A DNA stretch of 64,000 nt, from NCBI GenBank assembly GCA_038501195.1, contig JBBPUQ010000006.1, forward strand, positions 3,162,001 to 3,226,000. Direction: 5' to 3'. Numbering within the stretch: the first letter of the stretch is position 1; each line of letters begins with the position of its first letter. Shown here one piece after another: positions 34,263 through 44,657 of this stretch. The position numbers were made by a program, and so were the translations under genes. The notes under the pieces were generated by a model. The model saw only the letters and a program-made list of their open reading frames with translations, did no database searches and was not told the DNA's origin. The stretch comes from Nemania diffusa (lineage: Eukaryota > Ascomycota > Sordariomycetes > Xylariales > Xylariaceae).

Positions 34263-35695
34263 ATGTTTCAGAAAGTCACAGCGGCTACAGCCATCGCCAT
34301 CTTGGCTACATTGGCTGCCGCAGGGCCAGTAGCAGATGCACACAGAGGCAAGGCTGTTCTATCTCGACCAAATATCGAGCCATTCCCGCATAATAGCGGT
34401 CGATCCAAACCGCACTCGCCACCCCGGACAAAGGCATGCCCTGTCACAGCACTTGGTGGCGGGAAAGACGACGCACCCCATCTCCTCAGTGCTTTCCAAA
34501 AGTGTAACAATGGCGGCACAATCGTCTTAGATGAGGACTACACAATCGCTACCGCGCTAGACTTGACATTCCTGGACAGCGTCGATGTCGCGCTCTCAGG
34601 ATCGATCACTTTCAAGCCCGATATAGACTACTGGGTTGCCAATGCATTCCAATACGATTTCCAGACATCAAGAGCATTCTGGAAAATCGGCGGAAAGGAT
34701 GTCAACATCTATGGAGGTGGCGTCGGTGTCATCAATGGCAGCGGGCAGCCGTGATGGGACGCATTCGCGGCAAATGCCTCTTTGTTGCGGCCCATCTCCC
34801 TAGTATTGGATGGGCTACACGGCGGCTCTGTAACGGGTATAAACATGGTCAGCCCTCCAAACGTAAGTACAACTGCACTGAATAGGGCCCTGGGACAGAA
34901 GCTTACGTGCTATAGTGGTTCAACCTGATTGCGAACAGCTCGGATGTTCTTGTCAGCGACATGGTCCTCACGGCCAAATCTTCCAGTGCTAATCCAGTGA
35001 AGAACTCTGATGGCTGGGATACTTACCGATCAGACTACATTGTCATCCAGAACTCAATGGTTGACAACACGGATGACTGCGTCTCATTCAAGCCAAACAG
35101 CACAAATATCGTCGTGCAAGGCATTAACTGCAATGGATCCCATGGCATCTCAGTAGGCTCGCTAGGCCAGTATATCGGCCAATACGACATTGTCGAGAAT
35201 GTTTATATCTACAACAACACGATGTCGAATGCCAGCGACGCAGCTAGGATCAAGGTTTGGCCCGGTATTCAGTCCGTCTTCCAGCCCACCCTTTCCGGCG
35301 GCGGCGGTTCTGGGTACGTGAAGAACGTGACATACGAGAAATTTGAGAGCATCAACAACGACTGGGCAATTGAGGTCAACCAGTGCTATGGCCAGTCAAA
35401 CCAAACGCTCTGCGATTTGTATCCCTCCAACATGACTATTTCGGACATCTACTTCATCGACATATGGGGGACAACGTCGAAGAAGTATGATCCTGAGGTC
35501 GGCACGCTGGTCTGCTCATCTCCTGAGGTAAAGTCCCTTCGCCCACTATCCATGGCCTGCTTCTACTGACACTCCTGCCAGCAATGCTACAATATCTATG
35601 CTAAGAATGTTTCCGTCACGTCGCCGACGGGCAAGTCTGAATGGGTTTGCACTAATTTTGATACATCGGGTCTTGAGGGGTTTGACTGCATCTGA
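34263..35695 (+). pseudogene. Exo-polygalacturonase (GH28) with in-frame stop codon
   Basis: Three exons (34263-34862, 34916-35527, 35582-35695; introns 53 and 54 bp) would encode 441 codons, but codon 164 is TGA (34752-34754). It sits where the family has the first Trp of a WWD-type motif; the next codon is TGG, and reading continues perfectly (DAFAANASLL...). All later GH28 features are intact: NTDD with Asp253 and Asp254, SHGISVG with His276, and RIK with Arg311 and Lys313. The signal peptide covers residues 1-20. An intact enzyme would release galacturonic acid from the non-reducing end of demethylated pectin. No alternative intron removes the TGA while keeping frame. The change is G to A at TGG, in CpC rather than CpA context on the other strand, so not classical RIP. 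It may be a recent nonsense mutation or a sequence error. Confidence 0.8.
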
Positions 35696-36129
35696 TCGTA
35701 GCGGTATATAGGCAACGCATGTAAGTTGGGGTTAATGGTAAAAGAGCGAATTGTATGTAATACTATCTAGATAGAGGAACAGACATCCGTGAGGATCGAA
35801 TCAATCATATCGGGTAGAAAACGAAATTGTCTTACCACCGTCTCTATCTATATTCATACGCATAGGAGATAGCATAATTTTAAATGGGGGCAAGCAAATA
35901 TTAACAATATGTCCATATGTTTGCAAGAGAGCCAACAAGAAAAGCAGTGCACTAGACTACCTAGGTTTGTTAGACAAGTGTAAGCTCTAATTTATACTCA
36001 ACGCTACTAATCTAAAGGGTATCAACTAGATAGACAAGATGTAGTAAGTAAGTAAGTAAGTAGTTAAGGAAAAAGAAAAAAAATCACCTCAAGTTAAGCG
36101 ACATATACCATGTAGAAAATGCAAAAGAA
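35696..36129. other. Intergenic with TAAG microsatellite
   Basis: 3' flank of the exo-polygalacturonase gene. A short TAAG tandem lies at about 36043-36062. No gene. Confidence 0.45.
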
Positions 36130-36200
36130 TGCATCAGCCGTGAATCGAACACGGGGCCCATCGATGGCAACGATGGATTTTACCACTAAACCACTGATGC
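36130..36200 (-). tRNA. tRNA-Gly (anticodon GCC)
   Basis: 71 nt without intron, read on the minus strand. The acceptor stem GCATCAG pairs with CTGATGC and the discriminator is A. The anticodon stem CATCG/CGATG holds loop TTGCCAT, giving GCC. The T arm has GTTCGATTC (B-box). A CTTTT run just downstream on the minus strand (near 36125) is a likely polymerase III stop. Confidence 0.95.
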
Positions 36201-36560
36201 TACTTGTAAGTACTGCAACTTACCGACAAGCCGCAGTATCTAGGTATATAAAGCCCTGCGTAGCTTTTAGCACGCCTATTTTAGTATAGTGCTACCCTAA
36301 AATCGCAACATTGGGGTCCAGAGGGGCAACACCAAGAATAACTCGATACGAAAAGATGAACTAACACCTAATGGTTCATAAATGGTATCAAGTACCCTGC
36401 TTTGACATAGTCTATACTTTCACATTCGGAAACTAATTATGTAGGACGCAAATGAACTTGATAGGTACATCTTTAATGAAGTGGTGTATACAGTGCACAA
36501 TGCATGCCGCTAGAAATTTGACCTCGTAATCCCCCCTGTATGCGAAGCTATGTAGGTACT
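36201..36560. other. Intergenic, no gene seen
   Basis: 5' flank of tRNA-Gly and 3' flank of the pirin gene. No distinctive signal. Confidence 0.4.
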
Positions 36561-37640
36561 TTAAGCAGTGTCGAGGAGTACCACTTCAGCCTCAGCTTCG
36601 CCCACACTCTCAACGGATAGCTTATCGCCAGCGCGCACACCATCTATGAATGCGCCATCGCCCTCATTGTACACCTCCTCCCGGCCATCCAAGCGGATCT
36701 TCGCCTTCCCACCCTTCGTCATGGGAAGATGGATATACACCTTCCTCTTAGGATCCTCCGTGGCATTCGCGCCGACTACCCACTCAAATTTGCCCTGCGG
36801 CTTGATGATACCAGCACTCATGACGAAGTCGGCATGAATGGGTATCGTGCCGTCAATCGTAGGCTCGGCAGCCTGCTCTTGCTGGTGCGTGGCATCGATG
36901 CCACCTTTTAGCGGGCTCAGAATGGGGACGAAGCCCTGTCTCTTCTTCTCGTCGTCGAAGTGGCGCGTGTGATATCGGGGCGTGAGCCCGCGCTTCCACG
37001 GAATGGCCCATATCTGGAGGAAGTGGACGGTGTCCTTGCTGTGCTCGTTCTGCTCGGAATGCGCGATGCCCGTTCCGCCTGTGGTGAATTGCACGTCGCC
37101 GCGATGCATGCGGTAAAACTGGTCCGATTGCGCGCCCTCGGCCCCCTTCTTGAGCATGCTGTCCCGGTGCGTTAGCTCGCCCGAGAGGATGTAGCTGAAG
37201 ATCTCAAAGTCCCGGTGGGGATGAGTGGGGAAGCCGGAATTGGCCTTGACACGGTCCTCGTTGAGCACCCGCAGAGATCCGAAGTGTGAAAAGTCCGGGT
37301 TGAACCAGTTGGCGAAGGAAAAACTGTGGTAGGTATTCAGCCAGCCATGGTCAGAGTGTCCGCGAGCCGCCGAGGGGTGAGGTGTGATCTTGGCGTGCGA
37401 AAGTGCCTTGGACATTGTGTACTTGACAGCGTTCATATGTGGACGTGAGGTGGTGGAAGATGAAATAGGGAGAGTAGAAGTTAGATCTGGGTTTTGTAGC
37501 TTTATATCTTGGGATGTAGCAGTAGCAGGTTGATAGTACTCTGAGATTATCAATTGGAAGAAGCTCTTGATGGTATTCGAATTGTAGATGATGGCTGAAA
37601 ACGAAGCAACCAAAATCGACAGGGCAATAAGGCGCTTCAT
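36561..37640 (-). CDS. Pirin-family cupin protein
   Basis: A single exon of 359 residues. The pirin core starts at about residue 76 (MSKALSHAK). HGWLNTYHSFSFANW is the N-terminal cupin signature. The metal ligands His140 and His142 (THPHRDFEI) and His194 and Glu196 (GIAHSE) are all present, so an iron-type centre is expected. The C-terminal cupin carries a further EGDGAFI-type turn. The first 30 residues are hydrophobic with a basic start and are absent from most pirins; they could be a mitochondrial or membrane-anchor extension. Translation from Met76 would give a standard pirin. The family includes quercetin dioxygenase-like enzymes and transcription cofactors; the role here is unknown. Confidence 0.9.
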   Translation of the reverse strand: MKRLIALSILVASFSAIIYNSNTIKSFFQLIISEYYQPATATSQDIKLQNPDLTSTLPISSSTTSRPHMNAVKYTMSKALSHAKITPHPSAARGHSDHGWLNTYHSFSFANWFNPDFSHFGSLRVLNEDRVKANSGFPTHPHRDFEIFSYILSGELTHRDSMLKKGAEGAQSDQFYRMHRGDVQFTTGGTGIAHSEQNEHSKDTVHFLQIWAIPWKRGLTPRYHTRHFDDEKKRQGFVPILSPLKGGIDATHQQEQAAEPTIDGTIPIHADFVMSAGIIKPQGKFEWVVGANATEDPKRKVYIHLPMTKGGKAKIRLDGREEVYNEGDGAFIDGVRAGDKLSVESVGEAEAEVVLLDTA

Positions 37641-40017
37641 ATAGACCTTTTTACGGCGTTCTTCTAGAAAGAAAAGAACAAGATTATGGAATCATTATTT
37701 AGAGAATAATACATCTATCTGATTATGATTATGAAGTCCTTGTCACTCAGACTGTATCTTAATCATCGGAATGGCTTTGAGGGTCTAGGTCTTGAGGGGC
37801 TGTATGTAGCTAGGCTTCCGAGCTATGGAAGCTTTGAACATGACCCCGTAAGCAATTACATACCAGTGGGGCATGCTGAATGATGCTGAGTGAGTCTATG
37901 GCACCCTAAAGTACCTAGGTACCTAAGCTTTGGCTAGCTGCATTATATCCACACCTCCGGAAACCAATCACAAGGGTCATAGGTATTATCTAAGCTGATC
38001 TCCACCCAGCTCACAAATTTTGCCTGTGAGTTTCCAACCAAAATAAATTTGATTTCTCTTGACCAACTTAACTCTTGTTCCTTTGGTTACTCAAACATAT
38101 CATATCTTCACCAATCCCACGTGAGTTTGATACAATTGACCCAGACTCCCTATTGTAAGTTAAAGATGAAGTTCTTAATTCTATCCCATTCTCTATCCTC
38201 AATGTGATTCTCTTTCATCTTCTAAATCCGAGATGAAACCACACTGGTACCCTAGACCCGCGAGTCTTGCTTCCCAAATTATCTGTGCTACTGTTATATG
38301 ATGAGCTTTTATTTTTTTAAATGTTCGACTTCTGATCATCAATGAGGATAAATCCACTCTGATAACAGCATAGCCCTCAAGCCCTCTTGCCAATGACTAT
38401 TTGAGAGCTGTTGCTGACATTGATCTTAGAACTTACGTATTTGCCTATGATTTACCTTTTTAAGAAAACTTAATACTGCTAGCACGATGAAATGCCAGGA
38501 GACGTTATCTAGCAAATCAAAATAGCTAGGACTTGGAAGCGAGTTCGTAAAGGCCCTCAGCTAGCTAGCATCTACAGCCTACTTGTGTATCGTTATAATA
38601 GGAACATCTGAAATATGAATATTTATTTACTACTAAGAACAAGTCCCGTGATTGAATGATTGTTTGTGTCAAAAGCAACAATGCACTAGTGACAGCAAAC
38701 GTGCAGCAAACTTGAGCTTTTCCAAGTTATGTATCGATGCTCTCCGGGTTGTAGACTATACAAACACATGTCGCAATGCCTCTTCAAATATGATTTAACC
38801 CCTATGATCCTCATTGGATTATTGTCCCTCTTCAGGGCTAGTCATGAGCGCCCTTCTCTATCTTCCTCAAGCTTGACAGGTTCGATAGAAGCAGAGTGTC
38901 TAATGACGTTGGCATACACATATATTAGGACAACCATGAATTTGCCGATTCAATCCCTAAATTCCACTTCCATAAAGCACTAATACTTTCTTCATTGCTA
39001 GTATCAGCTCCTAGTCGTGATATAATAGTATTTTCTCATATCCAGGGCGCTACCCCTAATTGTTTCTGCACATATAGAGGATGGAAATGATGCAACCAAG
39101 TACGTCCTTGAATCAGATAAAATGGTGTTATCACAACTGCTAGTGGTGAGGTGCTGGATGTTAAGTCGGTATACAGTGTTATAACCGCATTACTAGAAAA
39201 GAAAGAAAGATGCGGTCTCCTCAAACAATCGCTTCCTAGTATGGAGGAAACTTCTCTGCTCAGCTTCTCTGTTTATGACCTTCATGTAAACTCCGGAGAC
39301 CGCGAGATGCTCAAATCCTTGTGCTTTGTAGTTAACAAGAGCACAGATAGGAAGAACTTACCTAGGTAGCTAAAGAATTATAATGCCACAGGTGCTGTAC
39401 ATGTGACTAAGAGAAAATATAGTTCACACGACTTAAACATCTGAGGATATATCTATGGGTCAAGGCTATAAGCAGATGCATAAGATATCTACCTATGTAG
39501 TTGACGCACTTTCCAAACTCTGTGCCTTCCAACGTCTGTGCTTTCTACCTTCTCTGCTTATAAAAGCCAGTCTTTTTTTCTTCGCTGCCATCCTTGATCT
39601 CACCTGACAGCTTCTCTGGTCTACGCCAGTGATATATTATCCTTATCTTTAATATTTTAGGCTCTGAGCCTTTCCTGAGTTATTAGGGAAGGCCTTAGCT
39701 CCTAGATCAGGTAGCTTTCCCATCTCGCCATTCCTGGGGAAGTTACCACCTGCCCCGCCTCAAACCACAACCTACCTCTCTCTCTCTACCTTTACATTTC
39801 TTTCATCTATTCTCGTTGTTACCTGCAGAGTTGCGCATTAGCTTTACCAAAGCACATTAGCAAAGTCAGTCTTGGTATACCCGTTTAACAATTAGTAGAA
39901 TGATACACTTTACTGACATACTCAACGCAGGAGGCCAAGTTGTTGCCGACAAGTCAAGGTTTAGCCATCGTCCTCGATCTCTCCTTACCTTAGCCTTGCA
40001 TCATACTTCTGGTCATA
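37641..40017. other. Intergenic, no gene assigned
   Basis: About 2.4 kb, somewhat A+T-rich from 38030 to 39420, with only short frames (up to 84 codons). TACCTAGGTACCTA is at 37912-37925. 39775-39800 is C/T-rich, as in promoters of other genes here, and leads into the DNA glycosylase start. A decayed element at 38100-39400 cannot be excluded. Confidence 0.45.
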
Positions 40018-41628
40018 ATGGCGAGACGAAGCGCCAGAATAAAGAAGGACGCAGTACCTGTTCAAGGTAATTGGAATGTTCTTCCACACGGCATGGGCGT
40101 TCTACCTACACCCACCAGCCAATCAGCAGAGCAAATAATCCCGAACGCACGGGCTTTGAAGCCAAAGAATCCCAACAATCATATGACCAGCCAGCCTAAG
40201 CTTGAGAACCCCGAGAAGAAGACGCAGAATGACGTCAAAACCATAGCTGTTATCTCCACCACCAAGTCACAAGTCGATGAGAAATATATCAGCAAGGTAG
40301 AGGGTATATCCCAAGAGTCCTCAGTCACCATTACACCTCAAGAACCCAATGAAGAAGCCCATCAAATTAAGGAAGAGACTGAACGTCTAGAGCAAGTGCC
40401 TACCCTAAGACGATCCAAGCGAGTGCACGCACAAGCACAAGTCAAGATTGATGAAGATGATGCAGGGCACGAGTCACCACCAAAGAAGGCCAAGCAGATG
40501 CCCAAGCAGGTGGGAGTTGAAGATGATGTTATTAATATCGAGGGTCAGGCGACAAAGATCAAGCGGGTTCCACGGAAGACAAAAGATAATCCATACGGAT
40601 TAACTCCAGGCCGAAGTCCATTTCCTGAGTGGCATGCGCCTAGTGCGGCCCAGTGCGCAGAGGTGTATCGGCTTCTTGCAGATGTCCACGGCGAGGTAAC
40701 GCAACCAAAAACTATCCCGGCCCCTTCCCTGGAAATTGCAGGCTGCGGAGAGGTACCCTTTGTTTTGGAAGCTCTTCTGAGGACCCTCCTTAGTGGTGCT
40801 GTGACATTTGACGGTGCGGACAACATGATCAAAGGGATTATTGCCAAATACGGGATTATTGAAGATGAACTTGCAAAGGGTTCTATTGACTGGAACAAAG
40901 TTCGCCTGTCCACCATTGAGGAGCTAGAAGACGCTATTCGCATAGGTGGACTAGCCAATAGAAAGGCTAAGGCTATCAAGGGCACCTTGGACATGGTGTA
41001 CCAAGACAACATTGATCGACGCGAAGCATACCTAGCTGAGAAAGAGACTGGCGTACCCGCCAACGTCTATGGTGCATCCGAGAAGACTCAAGGTCAAAAG
41101 GACTTAGAGATTGTAAAAACTGAACGGAACATCCTCTCACTCGATCACTTGCATGGGTTATCGGCCGATGAGGCAATGCAACAGTTTACAAAGTTCCCTG
41201 GGATTGGGGTGAAGACTGCTGCTTGCGTTATTCTGTTCTGCCTCCAGAGACCATGTTTTGCGGTTGACACGCATGTGCACAGATTCTCAAGATGGCTGGG
41301 TTGGGCTCCTACGAAAGCTGACGAGAACGATACATTCAGCCACTTAGAAGTTCGCTGTCCTGATCACCTCAAGTACGGGCTGCACCAACTGTTCATCCAC
41401 CACGGAAAGCATTGCGGCAGATGCAAGATGTCTACGGTAGAAGGGACTAAGGAATGGCAGACTGTTGTGTGTCCTCTAGAGCACCTCCTTGTCCGCGCTA
41501 AAAAGATGACCAGGGTCCAGAAGAAGCCCAAATCTAAGAACAAAAAGGCCGATTTGCAAGAGGGTGATGAATTGGAATCCGAACTTTCCGAGGTTGACGA
41601 AGCACTTTTCGAGGGAGAGGAGTTCTAA
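40018..41628 (+). CDS. HhH-GPD base-excision DNA glycosylase (endonuclease III-like)
   Basis: A single exon of 536 residues. The first ~190 residues are charged and disordered with basic clusters (RRSKRVHAQ, PPKKAKQ) suited to nuclear import. The HhH-GPD domain follows from about 235. The helix-hairpin-helix is FPGIGVKTAACVI (393-405) with the catalytic Lys399, and the general-base Asp417 lies in AVDTHVHRF. Together these indicate a bifunctional glycosylase/lyase. C-terminal cysteines occur as C466-x2-C469-x15-C485, with another at 447; this is not the canonical C-x6-C-x2-C-x5-C of endonuclease III, so a 4Fe-4S cluster is uncertain. The tail is acidic. It probably removes damaged bases from nuclear DNA; the substrate is unknown. 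Confidence 0.88.
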   Translation: MARRSARIKKDAVPVQGNWNVLPHGMGVLPTPTSQSAEQIIPNARALKPKNPNNHMTSQPKLENPEKKTQNDVKTIAVISTTKSQVDEKYISKVEGISQESSVTITPQEPNEEAHQIKEETERLEQVPTLRRSKRVHAQAQVKIDEDDAGHESPPKKAKQMPKQVGVEDDVINIEGQATKIKRVPRKTKDNPYGLTPGRSPFPEWHAPSAAQCAEVYRLLADVHGEVTQPKTIPAPSLEIAGCGEVPFVLEALLRTLLSGAVTFDGADNMIKGIIAKYGIIEDELAKGSIDWNKVRLSTIEELEDAIRIGGLANRKAKAIKGTLDMVYQDNIDRREAYLAEKETGVPANVYGASEKTQGQKDLEIVKTERNILSLDHLHGLSADEAMQQFTKFPGIGVKTAACVILFCLQRPCFAVDTHVHRFSRWLGWAPTKADENDTFSHLEVRCPDHLKYGLHQLFIHHGKHCGRCKMSTVEGTKEWQTVVCPLEHLLVRAKKMTRVQKKPKSKNKKADLQEGDELESELSEVDEALFEGEEF

Positions 41629-42455
41629 GCATGAGATGTGGGAAGGGGATGGCATCAATGCTTTCTATCTACCTGCCTACCTACCTATGATCTACATACA
41701 CATGGGCAAATGATAGCTGAAACAGGGAAATGGTACACAATATTTACCGGCCTTCCATCTTCAGGGAAATGGATAATTTAGCTACCCGTTACATGTACCT
41801 TAGGTAGGTACAATAAGTACCTGATAGATTTTAGGAAGAGGTTATGAACTATCTAGTACTTAACATACTCAATCTGTTGCTGAAATATTTATGGTAGTGC
41901 AGAATAAGATTGTGCCGAGTTGTAATTTCTTTTTGCTAACCATTCCACCCTCGAACGATATATAAGTATTTAATATATTGTGTTTAAATTAGGTAACTCC
42001 TGAACGTTGTTTAAGGATCGACACGGCACCCCCTCGGCCCGCAAATATAAACTGTATTATCACGCCTCAATTCCCAGAGTAGGCCTTCACCGAAATAGGT
42101 TCCGCACGCCACACCTTATAATTGGTTGTAGTTCGGAGTTCCAACTCCCAACAGTTTCCTATCAATCAGGATTTAGACTTGCGACCAGGCTATAGCATTA
42201 AACATATCAGGCCAGAAACTACAGATAATCAAAAGGAAGTCAGCCTAACTGCGGAAACAACTTGAGATTCCTCTCAAACTATTAATCATAACTAATATCC
42301 CGTCGATATCATGAAACTGAGAATGAGGCCTTCATGCTATAGTGCAGGTTACGTTGCACACAAGTAAAGTATTACTTTTACTGTTTGACAATTAATTACA
42401 CTAATCTAAAGCAAGACTAAGAGCTAGATAAGGTACAATATCCACATCGATACTT
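41629..42455. other. Convergent intergenic region
   Basis: Lies between the glycosylase gene (plus) and the reductase gene (minus). TACCTA words occur at 41668-41685 and 41797-41810. No coding frame stands out. Confidence 0.45.
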
Positions 42456-43454
42456 TCATTGCTTGGCCTCTTTATCCAACAGCTCGAGGTACTGACTAGT
42501 GGTGCTCAGGACTATGTCCTCAAACGACTGGAACTTGAAGCTGAACTGAGACTCTGTCTTGCTTGAGTCCCAGAGAAGAGGTATAGTAGGCTGGCTGCCC
42601 TTCTTGAGAGCACCACTCTCGACAGCGTTGGGAAAGTGCTTCACCACGATATCCCAAGCTTTAGCAAACTCATGAGGTGTTGACGAGCCGATATTCCTAG
42701 GGGCACCGTCCTCTAGTGCCAGAATATGTAGCTTTGCCGTATCACTAACGTCAACGACACCGGCGGGTCTTGGCTCGGGATCATCTCGCCCAGTGAGCAC
42801 GCCGAGCAGGACCATGTTGGTACTGTTGTAGAAATCTTGGAGGGATAGAGCGCGATCATCCCTCCCAAATACCCAGCCGGGGAAAATGAGCACTATGTCA
42901 AACTTCGGGTTTCGTTCCTCAGTGAATTTGTCCACCGCGTTCGTGACGGCAATCTTGCTAGCCCAATACGCGGACACCCCCGTTTTGAATGGTCCCGGAA
43001 TCTCGGGGACGCGGACGTCCGCATCGATGGTTCGGGATAGGTCCCGGGGGAAAGGACTGTTTCCGTAAGTCGACGAAGTAATAACAAGCTTCTTCAAAGA
43101 CGGGGATTTGGCCGCTGCGTATAGAATAGCTTGGACACTTTTGCGATTGGGCTCATACACTCCTGTAATCGGGTCTAGGAAGGGCAAAGGGACGGGAGAG
43201 GCGACATGAATGATATGGGTGACATCTTTGACGGCTTCTACATATGCTTGCTCGTCGCAAATATCGGGTACTTCGACGAATGATAGCTTGGCAGTGTCAA
43301 ACGCAGCTACTTTAGGATGCTGGGACAGATATTTCGCCTTGGACGCAGAGCGGACGGCAGCACGCACAGTCCAGCCCTCTTGGAGAGCAGTGAGAAGAAC
43401 CTTGAAGCCAATGAAACCTGTGGCGCCAGTCACAAGAAGGAGTGATGAGGTCAT
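42456..43454 (-). CDS. NAD(P)-dependent reductase, dihydroflavonol-reductase/Gre2 type
   Basis: A single exon of 332 residues from the ATG of MTSSLLLVTG; no upstream in-frame ATG exists. The nucleotide-binding motif is TGATGFIG (residues 9-16). Ser127-Ser128 (VITSSTYG) and Tyr163-x3-Lys167 (YWASK) form the catalytic set of extended SDRs. HVASPVP and the C-terminal substrate part match ketone/aldehyde reductases such as yeast Gre2 and plant dihydroflavonol-4-reductase relatives. The likely reaction is NADPH-dependent reduction of a small carbonyl compound; the substrate is unknown. The gene is divergent from the kinase-like gene across 1.2 kb. Confidence 0.88.
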   Translation of the reverse strand: MTSSLLLVTGATGFIGFKVLLTALQEGWTVRAAVRSASKAKYLSQHPKVAAFDTAKLSFVEVPDICDEQAYVEAVKDVTHIIHVASPVPLPFLDPITGVYEPNRKSVQAILYAAAKSPSLKKLVITSSTYGNSPFPRDLSRTIDADVRVPEIPGPFKTGVSAYWASKIAVTNAVDKFTEERNPKFDIVLIFPGWVFGRDDRALSLQDFYNSTNMVLLGVLTGRDDPEPRPAGVVDVSDTAKLHILALEDGAPRNIGSSTPHEFAKAWDIVVKHFPNAVESGALKKGSQPTIPLLWDSSKTESQFSFKFQSFEDIVLSTTSQYLELLDKEAKQ

Positions 43455-44657
43455 GATTAAATAATTATTAATGAGTTCTGATGAAGTAGAGCGTGGGCTC
43501 ACGTCGCGTTCAAAACCTTGCGGTGCCGTAGTTTGGAATCAAGAGATGGTGTAGGATGCAGTCTGTAGAGCCCCGAATGTAGTTGGCTGTGCCGCGGTGG
43601 ACAAAATGTTGTTTATATGTAAAATGGCCAGGATAAGGGGTGATATGGCAAGGCCCATGTGCCTGTTCCCCGTCTTCTGGCCCCCTTTCAGTTTATGAAA
43701 TGATCCTTCTCTCTTTACCGACGTTCCCGACGGAGAGCATTGCAGATAGAGTTATTTTGATACCCCTACGTACACACAAGTAGGCAGAGGAGTACATGTA
43801 CGTTCGAGGCACATCAACAATTTGGAGCGGGGTAAGTATTGTGGTATGTTGGGAACCAACATTCAGTCTTACAGTGACTCGAGGAGGAATCTCTAGATAG
43901 AAAGCACGGTGTTGGGGGTAAGATCGCAACGCCATCTAGACCTTGTGAGCTTTCGGCCTGAGAATTATCACATTTAACGGGAACACTCACTTGGATTATT
44001 CTGAAATGGGGTCTTGGATCTGAACGCAGGTGTGATACTTCATTTTTTCAAGCATTTATAGACGGACAGAACTTGCTTTGGTAGCCCGTCTTTTACCTGA
44101 GGCCTTACTCTTTCAAGAAGTTCCAAGGCAGATTCCAACCTTGATCAAGACTCCCAATGCATCGCATCAGATAGCCCGCCAGAAGGCCAGAAATGGGCCG
44201 GCGCTTGGCCGAGCAAATATCATTGCTGGATGTTGGACGGGTGCATAGCTAATGAGTCGAACTCAAGGCTGTAATGTTGGTAGTTGGGCGTATTAAGTGC
44301 GTCTACTGCGCCCTGGACAGTGGCCTCTTTTATTGGACCATTTAACTGCTTATGTGGAATTCCAAGTACCTACCAGTTACCTAATCAAGCCAGCCAGCGG
44401 CGAACTAGCAAACTGTAACCAACAGAAGTAACCTCAATTGTAACTAACTGCAACCAACGATTCATTTCGCTGTATAGGCCTTGGATTCTATCGGGCTGTG
44501 TTTCTCTGCCCTAGTTGTGATGGCAAGGCGTATTTGAGTGCTTGGCTTATTATATGGATCTTCCATTTCACTATCCACCAACTTTCGACTTTACTCACCT
44601 TTCTGAAAGTTTACTCGCCCTCTTTTCATCGTCTTATCAATAAAGATCCTGTTCACT
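43455..44657. promoter_or_regulatory. Shared upstream region of reductase and kinase-like genes
   Basis: A 1.2-kb divergent promoter region. There are no long frames (80 codons at most) and no clear repeats. Individual binding sites cannot be assigned. Confidence 0.4.

Noticed and set aside
34040..34393. 117-codon plus frame overlapping the exo-polygalacturonase start
   Set aside because: It overlaps the signal peptide region in another frame and covers the promoter with its TATA-like box.
34745..34805. An extra intron (GTGATG...CTAG) that would remove the TGA from the exo-polygalacturonase
   Set aside because: It would delete the conserved WD-containing segment and shift the frame of everything downstream.
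38199..39369. Short frames (60-84 codons) as exons of an unseen gene or a decayed transposon
   Set aside because: No consistent splice chain, no domain and no terminal repeats could be found.
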